A stretch of 64,000 nucleotides of DNA from Hofstenia miamia (Eukaryota > Xenacoelomorpha > Acoela): assembly GCA_004352715.1 (NCBI GenBank), contig SCFE01000013.1, forward strand, positions 2,457,847 to 2,521,846, given 5' to 3'. Both the position numbers and the translations under genes were made by a program. The notes below the pieces were generated by a model that did not search any database, was not told where the DNA came from, and worked only from the letters and a program-made list of their open reading frames with translations. Shown here piece after piece: positions 20,677 through 32,335 of this stretch. Every line of letters starts with the position of its first letter. Within the stretch, counting starts at the first letter, position 1.

Positions 20677-23046
20677 CTAAATATTTCGCCATGCATTTAA
20701 TTTTTTGGATGACCCTAATAGGTATTGATTAGATAGGAGGTTATGCTTTAAAAGTCGCTTAAACGTGTTTAGTGTTGAAGCACAACGAATGTTCTGAGGC
20801 AATTTATTCCATAATCGGCAGGTGGTGACAGTGTATGAGAATTGCCAGTATTTGCTTTTAATTAAAATTTTATTAAGGCTTTTGTTACTTCTCATGTTCC
20901 AGCTGACGTATTGTTCTAGAAATGTTGTGCTTTTACTAAGTTTATGTCTATATTTGTACATGTTTACAAGACTTGCATAGATAGTGGCATACCTTGGAGA
21001 TAACATGCTAATTTCTTTTAACTTATCACCTGTTTCCTGTTTGTTAATACAATACATAGTAGCTATTGACCAGTTAAATGCTTTATTTATTCGTTCTGAT
21101 TGTGCAGTGGATATGTTATTCAGCAAAACGCATGCATAATTATAATGGCTGCTAACTAGTGCCTCTATCAAGGCCTTATTTCTTGTTACTTGCCGTATTT
21201 GGCGAAGACTTTGAATGCCTGATACCATTTTCTTAACTTTATGGTCAATGAAGGCTTTATATGTGAGTGTGCAATCAATCTCAACTCCCAAGTATTTCAC
21301 AGATTGTGCTGGTTTAATCATTGGAGTTTCCTTCCCTGTATTTAGTTGTATTTTATCTGTCAAAGACTTAGCAGCATTGGGCGTGAAAAGTATAAACTGC
21401 GTTTTCTGGATGTTCATTGTTAATTTATTGATCTTAAAGTACTTTTTTATGCTTTCATAATTATCCTCTAAATGACTAGTTGCAATAATTGGGCTAGTAT
21501 GAGTACTTACCATACATATATCATCTGCATATTGTATTATATTGCAATTTACATATTTACTGACATCATTAACATAAAGATTAAAGAGGATAGGGCCCAA
21601 CACAGTTCCCTGGGGAACTCCTTTTACTGTACTCGTATAATCTGAAAATGTGTTGTTTATTTTTACCCTTTGCTTCCTTCCACTTACAAAGCTGTTTATC
21701 ATTGATCTTGCTTGATAAGTAAATCCATATTTTTCTAATTTTTTATCAAGTATTTGAAAATCAATACTGTCAAAAGCCTTGCTAAGATCTAACAAAGCCA
21801 CACTGCTACTTACCCCTTTATTCAAATTGAATCTAATTCCTTCTGTAAGGTTGATTAATGCATCAGAGGTGCTATATCCTTGTCGAAAACCAAATTGCTT
21901 ACATACTAGGATGTTCTGCTCATTTAAGTATTGGTTTATCTGCTTACATAAAATCTTCTCAAACAGCTTTGCAAAGGGGTTTGTAACTGCTATAGGTCTA
22001 TAATTTTCACAAGTTAAAGGGTCTCCTTTTTTAAAAACCGGCGTTATATCCACTTTCTTAAGCAATTCTGGAAAACAACAATTGTGTATTGCGAAATTGT
22101 AAGCAAAAGTAAGTGGCTCAATAAATTGATGTATGTGATTCTTTATAAGGAAACCTGGAATACCACAACTGCCACTAGAAATATTAGGGTCTAAGTTTGC
22201 AACTGTACGTGCTACCTCAGTTTCGTTAGTGTACCTAAATGTGAAAGTAGGCATTAGAGGCTTATTCTTACTTTCAAAGGGAAGTGCTTCGCCTTTATAA
22301 GTTCCTAGGTTTTTGAACGCTAAATTTAGCTCATTAGCAATTGCTTTCCTATTACTTAATATCTGGTTTTTAGCTTTAATTTCAATGATGTTACTAGAAA
22401 TACCTTTTTCTTGATTTAGGTACTTTCTTATAAATTTCCACTTTTGCTTAGCCTGATCTAGTTTCTCATAGAAATGCTTAGCATTTGACTTACTTTGGGA
22501 ATTTTTTTGACTGAGTAATTTTTGCTTAATATTTTTAAAGTAGCTGATGTTCGCATCAGATCGATCTAACAGCAAATTCTCCCAAGCCTTCCGTTTTTCC
22601 GCTTCTAAATTCTTAATGTTTGCACTTTTTGCTCTATTCTGTTCCCCAATTTTAACGTATTTCAATTTGAATGGTGCTATTTTATTCAAACAGTTCACAA
22701 TTTCATGCAATATGAAAGTAAACATTGCGTTAGAATCATTCAACGTATAAATGTAGTCCCATGATACATTCTGTAACAGTTGATTGAAGGAGTTCTTATC
22801 AAATGACCTAAAGCTCCGAGCATAAACTCTTTTCCTTTTGTTAGTATGGCCTATATTATCTAGAATGTAAACACATAGATTATGATCTGAAAACGAGTTA
22901 TATACAAATGTTGTGAACTTTGAAACATCTAAATTTGTCAGAAAGTAATCGATCAGAGATGCATCCCTCGTTGGGATCTTATCATTAACAAGGTTTAACT
23001 GAGTTAATTCACAAAGATGTTCAATTTGCGGCGATTCCAATAGCAC
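20677..23046 (-). pseudogene. LINE ORF2, 3' portion (end of endonuclease plus reverse transcriptase), copy B
   Basis: This open frame of 789 residues begins near the deletion junction and contains the end of the endonuclease (FSDHNLCVYI), the whole reverse transcriptase (LLDLSKAFDSI, GVPQGTVLGP, QYADD) and the C-terminal tail, almost identical to copy A. Because the deletion shifts frame, it is no longer joined to the leader and 2A portion. Its apparent ATG is incidental. Confidence 0.88.
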
Positions 23047-23888
23047 ACATTAATTAGCCTTGTTGCTGATCTAGAGTTCTTGCATTTTCTTATTTCTAGC
23101 CAAATACTCTCAAATTTGTCATGGCTTTGTTCAATAAATTCTTTGCTGTATCGTTTTTTTGGAGAGTAGCACACATTAATTAGCCTTGTTGCTGATCTAG
23201 AGTTCTTGCATTTTCTTATTTCTAGCCAAATACTCTCAAATTTGTCATGGCTTTGTTCAATATATTCTAGTCTTTTTGGTTTTAGGAATATTGGTATTAA
23301 GACCATGAGACCACCTCCTCTAGTTCCTCTATTTTTGCAGAAACTTAAATGACTATTTTTATTGAAATTGAATAAGCCAGTCTCTGTATTCAGCCAGGTC
23401 TCAGTGAAGGCATATATCGTATTGCTATCTAGCATATCAAAAATTTCCTTTATGTGGTTCCTATGTGCAGCAATACTTCTAGTATTTAAATAAACTAGCT
23501 TTAGACGGTCCTTAAAACGTTTTATCTTCTCAAGCTCACTGCTATCCTTAGGGCCGGGATTACTTTCTACGTCACCTGCTCTTAACAGCAGTGTTAGCAG
23601 TAGGATGGGTATTAGGATGTTATGAATATGGCGAAATACTATAAAGCATACCATCGATATTAAAAATTTTAAATAACTATATCGTACATTAACAGATTTT
23701 TTTAGTGGTTGTGAGGTATGTACAAAATAATAATCCTTGTCTTGCCCACTAATCAATAAGAATAACATCCACAGTAATAATGTGTACCTTATTTTAACTT
23801 TACAGATGCGTTTTAGCTTTGCATTCATTTTCTTCATCTTCAATTGTAAACTTGTATATTTCCTTTTTGCTATTCTTAATTTATCCAT
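23004..23888 (-). pseudogene. LINE ORF2, 5' portion (leader, 2A, truncated endonuclease), copy B
   Basis: The frame starts at the same position relative to ORF1 as in copy A. It encodes the hydrophobic leader, 2A motif GDVESNPGP (23550-23576) and the endonuclease up to the second duplicated block, then shifts into WNRRKLNIFVN and stops. The deletion removes the segment bearing GDFNIN, a catalytic endonuclease motif, so this copy cannot encode a working endonuclease. Confidence 0.88.
23550..23576 (-). other. 2A ribosome-skipping peptide site, copy B
   Basis: This has the same GDVESNPGP coding as in copy A. Six bases after the motif are missing compared with A (KDSSELE rather than KVYDSSELE), leaving the motif itself intact. 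Confidence 0.88.
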
Positions 23889-23893
23889 CTTTA
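23886..23893 (-). promoter_or_regulatory. ORF1 stop / ORF2 start junction, copy B
   Basis: The TAA at 23891-23893 and the ATG at 23886-23888 are separated by AG, exactly as in copy A. Confidence 0.8.
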
Positions 23894-24645
23894 AAGTAGT
23901 GCTATCAGCCTTTTTACTAAAGCTTTCAGTTCTGCATCAGTATTTTCCGTGTAGCTCCTTTCCACTGTCGGGTTTAGTAGCATACTACGATAAGATGTGT
24001 TTGGTTTCACTAAGTAACGATTGTAATTCTTCTTCCTAGTATGCATAGAATACTGTTTGCCTTGTTGCAGCTTTTCATAGTGGTGAAAATGAACTTTGAT
24101 TTGCTTAACAATAACTGCAAGTCCTTGTTTAGATAGATGAATTCCATCAAAAGCAAGAAACCTTTTATTGATCAAGTCTTTGCTATTATCAAATAAAAAA
24201 TGTTGAAATACTTTAATAATATCAATTCTTTGACTGTTTTTTGCGAGTTCATTCAGTTCATTATTGAAGTAATATATGTAGGCATTTTTTGACATTTTAT
24301 CCTTTCTTACAATGGGTGTGATTTCGGTTAGTACCAATTTCTTTGGGGTGAACTTTTCTTGCACTTCTTGAATCAGACTTTGTACATTCAGTTTGAATTC
24401 CTCTGTTGCTTTACTTTTTTCACTTGTTGCGTTTAATGCATCTATTAAACCTGTGTTTAGTATAACAGTATTAATGTGCTGCTTTTGATAAGATTTCACA
24501 ATATCAATAAGTGCGGTGGTATCTTTTCCAGGGTATGAATGAAAACTACATACCTCATTATATATCAGTTTTTTGGTATCAACATATTTTAGAATAGAAT
24601 TTCCAATACATAAAATCGAAGTCTCTTTTGTAATTTCCTTGACTA
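23891..24645 (-). CDS. LINE ORF1, SGNH/GDSL-esterase domain protein, copy B (N-terminus in gap)
   Basis: About 250 residues are visible. ILCIGNSILKYVD corresponds to SGNH block I with the nucleophile Ser in GNS rather than GDS. INTVILNTGLIDAL fits block III, and FDGIHLSKQGLAVIVKQI provides the D-x-x-H of block V. A basic tail follows (MHTRKKNYNRY), then a short C-terminal helix-like segment. ORF1 proteins with esterase domains are known in CR1/L2-group LINEs. Any N-terminal PHD or coiled-coil part would be in the N run. The frame is open across all the visible sequence. Confidence 0.82.
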
Positions 24646-24993
24646 NNNNNNNNNNNNNNNNNNNNNNNNNNNNNNNNNNNNNNNNNNNNNNNNNNNNNNN
24701 NNNNNNNNNNNNNNNNNNNNNNNNNNNNNNNNNNNNNNNNNNNNNNNNNNNNNNNNNNNNNNNNNNNNNNNNNNNNNNNNNNNNNNNNNNNNNNNNNNNN
24801 NNNNNNNNNNNNNNNNNNNNNNNNNNNNNNNNNNNNNNNNNNNNNNNNNNNNNNNNNNNNNNNNNNNNNNNNNNNNNNNNNNNNNNNNNNNNNNNNNNNN
24901 NNNNNNNNNNNNNNNNNNNNNNNNNNNNNNNNNNNNNNNNNNNNNNNNNNNNNNNNNNNNNNNNNNNNNNNNNNNNNNNNNNNNNNNNNNNNN
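24646..24993. other. Assembly gap (348 N)
   Basis: It hides the 5' end of LINE copy B. Confidence 0.95.
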
Positions 24994-25189
24994 CAAACGG
25001 ACATCCCAAGGTATGGCTGTAGTTTTTTTACTGCCTTGCTGCCAAATCCAGAATTTCGAAAAAACAACTTTTTTCATATCAAAATCAATAGAAAAGTGTA
25101 AAAAGTTATTGAAAACTGATCATTTTGAGAAAGCTGCATATATATTCCCCTGCTTTTCTTTACTACTTCCGGTCAAAATCCGGACTCCA

Positions 25190-25447
25190 AAATCAGGAGT
25201 GTGGACTCGAGAAGTGGAAGTATTGAATCCACACAGATCAATGGACAACGCCACAAGTGGACAGATGAGCAGAACAGGATAGCATTGGACTATACAGAAG
25301 AAACAGACCAGATGAGAATGTTGGAAGAATGGAAAAAAGAAGAAACAGGATTAGAAGTTACAGAGCAGAGGCTTGCAGGTCATAAAGTTGAAGCTGGATG
25401 AGAATAGGGGAAAAAGAAGAGATTACCAGATGAAGCAAAAGGAAAAT
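25190..25447 (+). pseudogene. LINE relic, upstream segment of a split RLE-type element
   Basis: The frame at about 25201-25401 reads GQRHKWTDEQNRIALDYTEE, then MRMLEEWKKEETGLEVTEQR and LAGHK. This resembles the region before the reverse transcriptase in the same LINE group as the fragment at 8735. The similarity then ends in a (GTA)n array. A further piece in the same orientation lies at about 26750-26880. The assignment rests on remembered family pattern. Confidence 0.45.
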
Positions 25448-25477
25448 GTAGTAGTAGTAGTAGTAGTAGTAGTAGTA
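25448..25477. repeat. (GTA)n microsatellite, left
   Basis: A pure GTA array of about 30 bp lies at the left border of the nested LINE insert. A second array at 26728-26749 lies at its right border. Confidence 0.9.
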
Positions 25478-26727
25478 AAGTAAAGTATAATTAAAGCTTC
25501 GCTAATTACAAGCAAAGTAAGAAAATACAAAAACCACATACAAAGATATAAGAAAAAAAGTAGAACAAAAACAATCAAATATAAATAATCACACAGGATG
25601 TTCACTATTATTCAACTAGATTTCAATTCAATTTTATTGAGATACTTGTAGTTTTGATATGTCACGCTATTAAGAAATGAATGTTGGGCACGAGTAGTCT
25701 TGATTTGGGACATAAGGTTGAAATTATGCTGATTCCGTAAATTATGCCTAAACTTTGAGATTGATAACTGTTTAGCTAAAGGGTGGTGAGGTTGCTGCAA
25801 TATTCGATTAATGATCTTTTTGTCTTCAGCTTTAATTAATTCGACAATACAATATTTAGTTGATGTTATTTTCAATTTGAAGCATTTTTGCAGGAACAGT
25901 TGGATTTTTTGGAGGCTTTGCCAGTGTGAGGAAAATGAAATTCCATATACAATTTATGATAATATTAGTGCGTTGAAAACTGTGTCTAATTCTTTTTGAT
26001 TAACTCCAGATAACTTCAGATCTTTTAGAATATATATTGAATTGTTTAGCGAATTTAGAAGAAATTTAACATGACGTTCATATTTAAAATTATTCTGGAT
26101 TATTATTCCAAGTATTTTCGCAAATGGTACTTTTTCAGGTAAATTACATAAATTGCAAAAACATGATTCATGATATGATATATGTAATGAAATTAAGAAA
26201 GATTTTTCCATGTTTATTGGTATGTTATTTGATGCTGCCCATGTCTTTAAATTTTCAAATTCATCTTTTACCAAATTGCTACCAGTATTTTTTAGGCATG
26301 GTACAAGTGTTGTACAATTATCAGCAAATTTCAAGCATATCGATTGAATATTCTTTTCTTTAAGATCATTAATAAAAATTCTAAAAAAATTTGGACCGCC
26401 TAATGTTGCTTGCGAGCAGCCAGAGTTGATTTGGAGATAATTTAATGGTTGCCACTTGGTGTTCCATCCGTAAGAAAAGAAAATATCCATTTTTGTAATT
26501 GACCCACCTTGCATATCTTTTTAAATTTTTTTATTAAAATATCTTTAGTAGCATTATCAAATGCTTTACTAAAGTCGATGCTTAAGCCATGCACGCCACA
26601 TATTTTATTTGAAGATATGAATTCATAAAATTTGGATTCGAATGTTAGAAGATAATCTATAGTACTGACTTTTGACTTGTAAGCAAATTGTGTGTGGTCT
26701 TTCATTTCATTTAAAATTGGGTTTATT
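25478..26727 (-). pseudogene. Nested 5'-truncated LINE, reverse transcriptase and C-terminus
   Basis: On the minus strand three frames cover a reverse transcriptase: SIDFSKAFDNATKDILIKKF with AYKSKVSTIDYLL upstream (26442-26727), then INSGCSQATLGGPNFFRIFI, KFADNCTTL (a degraded YxDD box) and AKILGIIIQNNFKYERHVKF (25954-26514). The C-terminal tail is at 25612-25875 (HHPLAKQLSISKFRHNLRNQ). Frameshifts and the loss of Asp in the catalytic box (ADNC) show it is dead. The insert is bracketed by GTA arrays and separates two pieces of an opposite-strand LINE. Confidence 0.7.
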
Positions 26728-26749
26728 GTAGTAGTAGTAGTAGTAGTAG
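26728..26749. repeat. (GTA)n microsatellite, right
   Basis: A GTA array of 22 bp matches the one at 25448-25477. Together they could be a target-site duplication within a pre-existing GTA array. Confidence 0.88.
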
Positions 26750-26880
26750 AAACAGCAGAACTGGCAGCTGTAGAAACAGAGATAGCAATCAAGGAAAAGA
26801 TAAAGAAATAGAAGACAGAAGTAGGTTGCCAGTACCAAGAGGCATTAAGAGAAGCAAGTTATAAATTATTTTAACAATCT
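26750..26880 (+). pseudogene. LINE relic, downstream segment of the split RLE-type element
   Basis: A forward frame reads RNSRTGSCRNRDSNQGKDKE, then SRLPVPRGIKRSKL. This is compatible with the low-complexity linker before the reverse transcriptase in the element whose other part lies at 25190-25447. Similarity is weak, and it is placed here mainly by orientation and context. Confidence 0.35.
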
Positions 26881-26889
26881 TGAAAAAAA

Positions 26890-29180
26890 TCATCAAATGA
26901 ATTTTCTGCCACTTACGATTCTCACTGTGTAAATTCTGACTTTCTCACATGCAATAACAACTTAATTGACTACTTCATAACAAATTCAGACTTATGCTTT
27001 TAATCCTTAATTTTCGAATCATTCAGTGACCATGCACTTTGCACGTATATAAGTAATATAACTACTAAAACTAAGAATTTTAGAATATTATATACAAGAG
27101 ATTAATTTAATTTTCTCAGATAAAATAATGGGAAGAATTTTGGAAACACGTATCATTTAACTACATATATACTTATTAAAATCTGGATCTTGTAGAATTA
27201 AATATATTTCAAAAGAAATTTGCAATGCAATTAACAAAGTGGCACCAATTAAATGCTGAAAGGTAAGATTAAAGGCTCGCAAATTTGCTTAATCAATGCC
27301 GATGATCGCAAAATACATGAACAAGTAAGCATTAAAAGAAAACTATTTGATCTTGCTAAAACAGAAGCGACGACCACTAATTGGACTAATTATGAAATAA
27401 GAAATCTGCCATAAAACAAAACAAGTTTTTCAATACCCTAAATAAAACAAGCAAAAAATGGCGATTTATTCATAAAATTCTGAGAAAAAAATGGAATCTT
27501 AACTGACATTAACGAATTAAAAATTGATAATTCGACAGAAAAAACAAAAATAATAGACCACCTAAACACAACATTTAAAGAATTTGTCAACTTCAATTTC
27601 CCCAAATATAATAGTAAGGAAACCATTCTTTTCTTTTAGACTCGCAAATGTTAGTGAATTAGAAACCAAAGTAAAAACTTTAGACACAAATAAATCAACT
27701 GTCTTTTATAATCTTTCAATCTTTATTATTTAGCACTTTTTCAATGTCTATAATGAGTATCTGTTATTCGCATTGAACCAATGCATTATTGACAACGAAT
27801 CTCCTGAAATTTTCAAAAGTCTGACATAAGTTCTCTGTTTAAGAAGGTGACCTTCTAAACCCAAAAAATTATAGACCTAATTGTATTAGCCATCCTTTTA
27901 GTAAACTGTTTAAAAAATTATTAAATAATCAAATAAACGTCTATTTGAAATCTGAAAATATTCTCTCGAAAAAACAATTTGATTTTCATAGTGGTTATAG
28001 CACTCAAGATGGAATTTTATCAATATCAGAACAAATAAAATCTAATTTAGCCCTTAATAAATGTAGTTATTTTGCCCTTCTTGATTTAAGCAAGGCTTTT
28101 CACTCAATGAATTTTGACACTCAACGATAAATAATCGTATAATAATTTTGATAACAAAGCTATTAACTTAATAATGAACTTCCTTCAAAATTCACAAAAA
28201 AGATTTATACTTAATGGCAACAAATGAAAATATATTATATCTGGCCGTGGGGTGCTTCAAGGCACAATTTTAGGTACCAGCTTTTTGCAATCTATGTGAA
28301 TCCATACTGTAAAATACAGTAAAATTGATCAATATGCAGATGATAACTGTCTAGTAAAATTGATCAATATGCAGATGATAACTGTCTTATAATTACTAAT
28401 ATGAATGCCTTTAATGCAACTAAAGACGTGCAAAATGATATAGAATATTTAACAAAATATTTCACAAATAATCAACTGAAAGTAAATATAGAAAAAACAC
28501 AATTTCCAATATTCTCTCCTAAGACATTTAAAAGTCTCACAAAAAACATTGAACTTAATGTAAACCATGTACTAATAAAGCAAAATGAATTCATCAGCTA
28601 TTTATGTATTGAAATCGACAATGATTTAAATTTCGAACAATTCTTAATGTTAAAAATGAAAAAAATGGCTTCTGGGGTTAGGTATCTTTATCATCTTAGA
28701 AATATTTCAAATGCATATCACAAGCAATTAATAAATTCTCTCTACTTATCACACTTTCAATATTGCTCTTTTCTCTTTACAAATGTAAATGCAAAATATC
28801 GCATTCTTCTGTCTAAAACTTTTAATTGGTCTCTTAAAACACTTAATTTCGCTCAAAAAAATGACAATGTATCCAACTATCAAATAAAATACAAAATATT
28901 ATCTCCTTACTACCAAATTCAAATGCATATGTTATCAATACTATTTAAATTCAAATTTGGTCAACCCGTGATTTCGTTTTTAAACAATATATTAAAATAA
29001 ATGAACGTTCTCAAAAATGTGTATGCTTAGATAAACATTATAATAGCTTTCACCACAACTAAGATATGGAATAACTTAGATCATGAAATTCAAATAGAAA
29101 AAATTTACAAGAAATTCAGAAAAAATTGCGAACATTCCTCTTTAATAGACAATGCATTCTTAACGACCATAACACACTAC
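26890..29180 (+). pseudogene. Decayed CR1-like LINE, endonuclease to C-terminus
   Basis: Fragments in changing frames follow the order of copy A's ORF2. The endonuclease end is at about 26920-27060 (NNLIDYFITNSDL, then FESFSDHALCTYI). The reverse transcriptase start is at 27945-28130 (KKQFDFHSGYSTQDGILSIS, ALLDLSKAFHSMNF), with GRGVLQGTILGT at about 28245 and QYADDN at about 28330. A 199-residue frame at 28401-29000 matches the thumb and C-terminal region (NIEKTQFPIFSPKTFKSLTK, NEFISYLCIEIDNDLNFEQF). Many stops, and a 35-bp duplication over the YADD box (28318-28387), mean it is inactive. Confidence 0.78.
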
Positions 29181-29269
29181 ACTCATTCGAAAATTTTGTA
29201 TAGCACTAGAACTGGAAAGCCTTCATATTTTTGCCTGTTTATTATAATAATAAACAACAATAAATCAAT

Positions 29270-29410
29270 AAATCATTTTAATTGTTTAGAAAAGATAGGC
29301 AAACTAATAATCTATTGGGAAAATCGAGTGGTGGAGGAGTCTCATTATTGATACCAAAAATTTTCAAACCTAAATTACGCGAAGATATAAAGTACAGTGT
29401 AACATCCACT
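29270..29410 (+). pseudogene. CR1-like LINE endonuclease fragment
   Basis: KSSGGGVSLLIPKIFKPKLR aligns with RGGGLMVLIPIFLKPKRLEY of copy A's endonuclease. It lies after the 3' end of the previous relic, so it is a separate copy or a rearranged piece. It stops at the LTR-like repeat starting at about 29425. Confidence 0.6.
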
Positions 29411-29424
29411 ACCAAGTGTCAACA

Positions 29425-31140
29425 GAGTTAATTATTCTTTTAAATCACTGTTTCCTGTTGGATGTGGATAGGGGTGCACTGATATTAATTCTCTGCTCCG
29501 ACATGAGATACATTATTATTAACTTGCATTAACTTTAAGTAACTCCATACTATTTAGGTACGCTGTTGTCGCAGTTCCTCTCCATGATTCCACTATGGCC
29601 TCTGGCCGACTCCGATCTCTGAACCAATCCACATCTGTGTGCCTCCATTGTTGTTTGAGTAGTTCCAAGTCTCAGCTCAATAAAGTAGCTTATGTGTTCC
29701 TTATCCTAACTCAGTGCAGCTCTCAAGGCTGAATGTAACTGACTTAAACTCAATTTGTAATGTGTAATTTTGTATTTCACAACCTGGCAGTGTCACTAGC
29801 TTAATAAATATTACTTCATCCATTACCAAAAAACTATAATCTTTAATTAACATAAATAAATAAAGTAACTAATTACTTGCAGCTTCCTACCTTACATTTA
29901 AATAATAATACATGCATGGTCATTTTATTGGTCTATTTATGGGTCACCTAATTAGACAATATAACACAGATATAACATATGATAGGCTTCCTAGCCTTTT
30001 CTCTGATAATCAATTATCTAATACATGCAAACAATTGAATCAATAGTCAGCTAAACAGAGTAAAACTCCTATTTGTACACCTAACGTAAATGCAGGTTCA
30101 TGGCTTGGATCAAGAACCCTCAAATTGCTCCCAATGTGTGCCTAAGCCACTACTACTGCATCTACCATTTAGCTTGACATGATTTATAAATAATCTAAAA
30201 ATAAGATTTTTGAAGAATTTACTTCAACAGTTTCCAAATTAATTCTCACTCTATTTATAGTTGAATTCAAAAAGTACCTGTTGTTCGAATTTGAATGAAT
30301 CAATAGTCAGCTAAATGGAGAAAAACTCCTATTGGTACCCCTAACGTAAATGCAGGTTCATGGCTTGGATCAAGAACCCTCAAATTGCTCCCAATGTGTG
30401 CCTAAGCCACTACTACTGCATCTACCATTTAGCTTGACATGATTTAATAATAAGCAAACTGAAAAAATCTAAAGATAAGATTTTCAAAGAATTTACTTCA
30501 ACAGTTTCCAAATTNGCTTCCTACCTTACATTTAAATAATAATACATGCATGGTCATTTTATTGGTCTATTTATGGGTCACCTAATTAGACAATATAACA
30601 CAGATATAACATATGATAGGCTTCCTAGCCTTTTCTCTGATAATCAATTATCTAATACATGCAAACAATTGAATCAATAGTCAGCTAAACAGAGAAAAAC
30701 TCCTATTTGTACACCTAACGTAAATGCAGGTTCATGGCTTGGATCAAGAACCCTCAAATTGCTCCCAATGTGTGCCTAAGCCACTACTACTGCATCTACC
30801 ATTTAGCTTGACATGATTTATAAATAATCTAAAAATAAGATTTTTGAAGAATTTACTTCAACAGTTTCCAAATTAATTCTCACTCTATTTATAGTTGAAT
30901 TCAAAAAGTACCTGTTGTTCGAATTTGAATTTATTCATCTGCCAAAAATGGCTAAAAATAATGGAAGTGTTTTCACCCCCTTCATTTAGTCAAATTATTC
31001 ATCAACAAGTACTAATTTGCTATATTGTTTCTTGGTTGCATTTTACAAACATAATTATGATAATTTACTTTAATTTGTTTACAATCAATAAATCATAATT
31101 TGATCTTAATTCTGACTAATCCTTTGATCTTCTCTTCTTA
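29425..31140. repeat. LTR-like repeat R1 (with internal duplication)
   Basis: It starts GAGTTAATTATTCTT and ends TTCTCTTCTTA, as does R2 at 32336-33703, with strong similarity throughout. R1 is longer because 29882-30270 recurs almost unchanged at 30516-30900, directly after a single N at 30515, and a partial third copy lies at about 30296-30514. The N makes an assembly artefact likely. R1 and R2 in direct orientation around a coding-like interval look like the long terminal repeats of a retroelement. A matching target-site duplication was not found, and the true ends are uncertain by about 25 bp. Confidence 0.6.
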
Positions 31141-32335
31141 GCAGCATTATGCCTTGGATTATGCTACATTACTTGTTACTGGATACAGACACAAAAAGAA
31201 ACTATGAACTACTAATAGGTGATTTCATAGACTACTATGAAAATGAAAGCTTTAAAAACCAGTATCCAATTATTCTCAATGCTACTAAAATAAAAAAGAG
31301 CAACAACATATGGAACACACAGCAGACAATCAACAGAATAAACATTAAAAAGTGGGGAGAAGTAAGCCCAGCAAAAACAATTGAATAGATTGATACAGAC
31401 AATGAATGTTTTCTTGTTGAGATTAAAGTAACAAAAGAGACTAAAGAAATTAAAGAAAGAACTATGAGAAAATCAAGGAGCAACAAACAGTAGCAACAAT
31501 AAAGCTAATGTTCATTGAAGTTTTTACAAGAACAGAATTATAGGAGCTACTAAAACAATATAATCAACTAGCTATAGATGTTGAATGTATCACATAAAGG
31601 ATAGACATAAAAGAAGAAATATGATTGAAGCTGATCAGAAAAGGGTTAATACAAGGATTTTGGAACACAATTGCAAACGGAAAAATGAATTACCCTGCCA
31701 TTATAGGGCTAGCAACAGTGCTTACAACAACAGGTTCATGTGATGAAATAGAAACAGACATCTTAATATGCATGCCACTAGAAACAATATCAATACCAAT
31801 GATACACCTGAGATGGAGACTGCCCAAAGAAGTGACAATCACCAAAGCTTTCTTACATGAGTACAAATCATATTTCAACATGAAGGAGAAAGCAAGAAAA
31901 ATCATAGAAAGAGACAACTATAAAATGTTAAGAAACAACAGCACAAAAGAGTGTACATCAAAGGGACAAAAACCCCTTATCAACTGTACACAGAAGGAAA
32001 ACTGATACACATACAACTACAAGACCTACAAAACAAAATTGAGAGCCACATACCAAAGGCAATAATGCTATTCTTGGGAGTTAATGACATAGTGTTGACA
32101 GACATCTGGGAGAAGAAATACCACTACTAGATGTCAAAAAGAGAGTAGAGATCATAACAATGATGCAAATAAATAAATGCAACCCAAGAGAAATTAGTGA
32201 ACAGGAAGTAATAGACAAAATCAGTTTCTTTTACAAAGATGTGGCAAATATGAAAAGCTTGAGAAAAGTCTTTGCATTCTTCTACCCAGACACAGCAATA
32301 AGAGAATGTAGTATCTGCTACCAAGCTTTAACATT
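31141..32335 (+). pseudogene. Internal region of LTR-like element, protein family unrecognised
   Basis: Forward frames include 79 residues at 31149-31388 (RNYELLIGDFIDYYENESFK), 126 at 31625-32005 (RKGLIQGFWNTIANGKMNYP, ETDILICMPLETISIPMIHL, SYFNMKEKARKIIERDN) and 60 at 32160-32342. They are separated by shifts and stops. I see no protease, YxDD or integrase motif. The position between two direct long repeats suggests a decayed or non-autonomous retroelement body. The function is unknown. Confidence 0.45.

Larger units (their letters stand above)
20452..24645 (-). mobile_element. CR1/L2-clade LINE, copy B (5' end in gap)
   Basis: It has the same structure and nearly the same sequence as copy A, reading leftward. 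The 3' end lies at about 20452 in the satellite array and lacks the trinucleotide tail seen in A. ORF2 is broken in the endonuclease by a 124-bp deletion (junction 23040/23041). There is also a 6-bp in-frame deletion just after the 2A motif relative to A. The 5' part disappears into the N run at 24646. Confidence 0.9.
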
